DNA from: Mycolicibacterium moriokaense
Lineage (GTDB): Bacteria; Actinomycetota; Actinomycetes; Mycobacteriales; Mycobacteriaceae
Assembly: GCF_010726085.1 (NCBI RefSeq)
Contig: NZ_AP022560.1
Location: 1,240,001 to 1,304,000 of the forward strand
Length of the DNA stretch: 64,000 bases
Direction: 5' to 3'
Shown: piece after piece, positions 63,699-64,000 of the stretch
Position numbering within the stretch: position 1 is the stretch's first letter
Layout: each line of letters starts with the position of its first letter
The notes under the pieces: generated by a model
Told to the model about the DNA's origin: nothing
Database searches by the model: none
Seen by the model: the letters and a program-made list of their open reading frames with translations, nothing else
Translations under genes and position numbers: made by a program

Positions 63699-64000
63699 CG
63701 GGCCGGCGACACGTTCTCGAGCAACCGCAACAATGCGGCCTGCACGTCGTCGGCCACCGCCGCGGGAGACTTGCGCTTGCGCCGCCCGAGCAGGAATCCG
63801 ACCACCACACCCGCGCCGATGGCGGCCACCACCGGCCCGTAGCGCTTGGCGAGCGACGGCGCCACCGCCTTCGCGAGAGCCAGGGAGTTGATCGCGTTGT
63901 CCTGCGGTGCCGCGGGCTGCGCTGCGGCGGTGGGTGTTTCGCCGATGGAAGTCTCAGGTGCGGATCCGCCGAGCAGATCGGCCTCGAGGTTCTTGGCGAA
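63695..64000 (-). CDS. CoxG-type protein, C-terminal part with membrane anchor
   Basis: The minus strand is open from the window edge to TGA at 63697-63695, giving 101 residues. The first residues (FAKNLEADLLGG) match the end of the CoxG/SRPBCC fold. An Ala/Pro linker, a membrane segment of about 16 residues (VVAAIGAGVVVGFLLG) and a basic stop RRKRK follow. CoxG-type proteins anchor or mature CO-dehydrogenase-type enzymes at the membrane. The N-terminus lies outside the window. Confidence 0.7.
   Translation of the reverse strand, partial: FAKNLEADLLGGSAPETSIGETPTAAAQPAAPQDNAINSLALAKAVAPSLAKRYGPVVAAIGAGVVVGFLLGRRKRKSPAAVADDVQAALLRLLENVSPAR

Overview
The window is GC-rich actinobacterial DNA whose gene content and order match the cholesterol (KstR) regulon of mycobacteria. 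Most genes line up one for one with the M. tuberculosis block Rv3543c to Rv3489. The PPE genes that sit in this block in M. tuberculosis are absent, and recQ-like, hemophore and IclR genes occupy that place. I infer a non-tuberculous, probably environmental, Mycolicibacterium-type species. No rRNA, tRNA, CRISPR array, prophage or intact insertion sequence was seen.

Layout. 1-3035: the last side-chain cycle (fadE29 fragment, chsH2, chsH1, ltp2). 3045-5587: chsH3 and kstD on the minus strand. 5737-8510: hsaE-hsaG-hsaF for the ring-derived hydroxydienoate. 8596-12096: a non-steroid insert (RqlH helicase, hemophore-like secreted protein, IclR regulator). 12183-15231: three KstR-type genes (DUF1214-like protein, SDR, sulfotransferase fold). 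15355-18239: a membrane acyltransferase and a sensor lipoprotein. 18257-19875: kshA with a coupled cysteine/histidine-rich partner. 20001-22272: gamma-carbonic-anhydrase-like, lipoprotein and MOSC genes. 22269-26822 (minus): NTF2-like, LLM, ltp3, ltp4 and a tandem DUF35 protein. 26881-29894 (plus): LLM, decarboxylase-like protein, cyp142. 29992-33655: echA19 opposite fadD19 and a nitronate monooxygenase. 33656-39080: a lipoprotein, a PucR regulator with an amino-acid oxidase, a Gre-like factor and an epimerase. 39074-42901 (minus): fadD17, fadE27, fadE26. 43064-44176: ferredoxin and hsd4A. 44446-54915: the complete mce4 steroid importer operon. 54902-56533: otsA and a 54-residue protein. 56587-57566: two secreted small paralogues and a decayed third. 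57911-59725: a crotonase and a KstR-site SDR. 59840-61453: a frameshifted DUF222/HNH (13E12) gene. 61399-64000: a dehydrogenase and cox-type genes.

How they work together. Mce4/YrbE4 import sterol. CYP142 with ferredoxin FdxD oxidises the side-chain terminus. FadD19 and FadD17 make CoA thioesters. FadE26/27, EchA19/ChsH3, Hsd4A and finally FadE28/29, ChsH1/H2 and Ltp2 shorten the chain. KstD and KshA open the ring system, and HsaE/F/G convert a ring fragment to pyruvate and propionyl-CoA. Ten copies or near-copies of the KstR palindrome TnnAACnnGTTnnA stand at the divergent starts of these units and tie them together.

Most interesting leads: a near-consensus promoter with a KstR half-perfect site in its spacer upstream of mce4; a cysteine-free tandem-DUF35 protein beside two thiolase-fold proteins that lack thiolase residues; a CxxCH, His/Asp-rich small protein translationally coupled to KshA; a palindrome that looks like the IclR operator; and a DUF222/HNH gene broken by three single-base losses.
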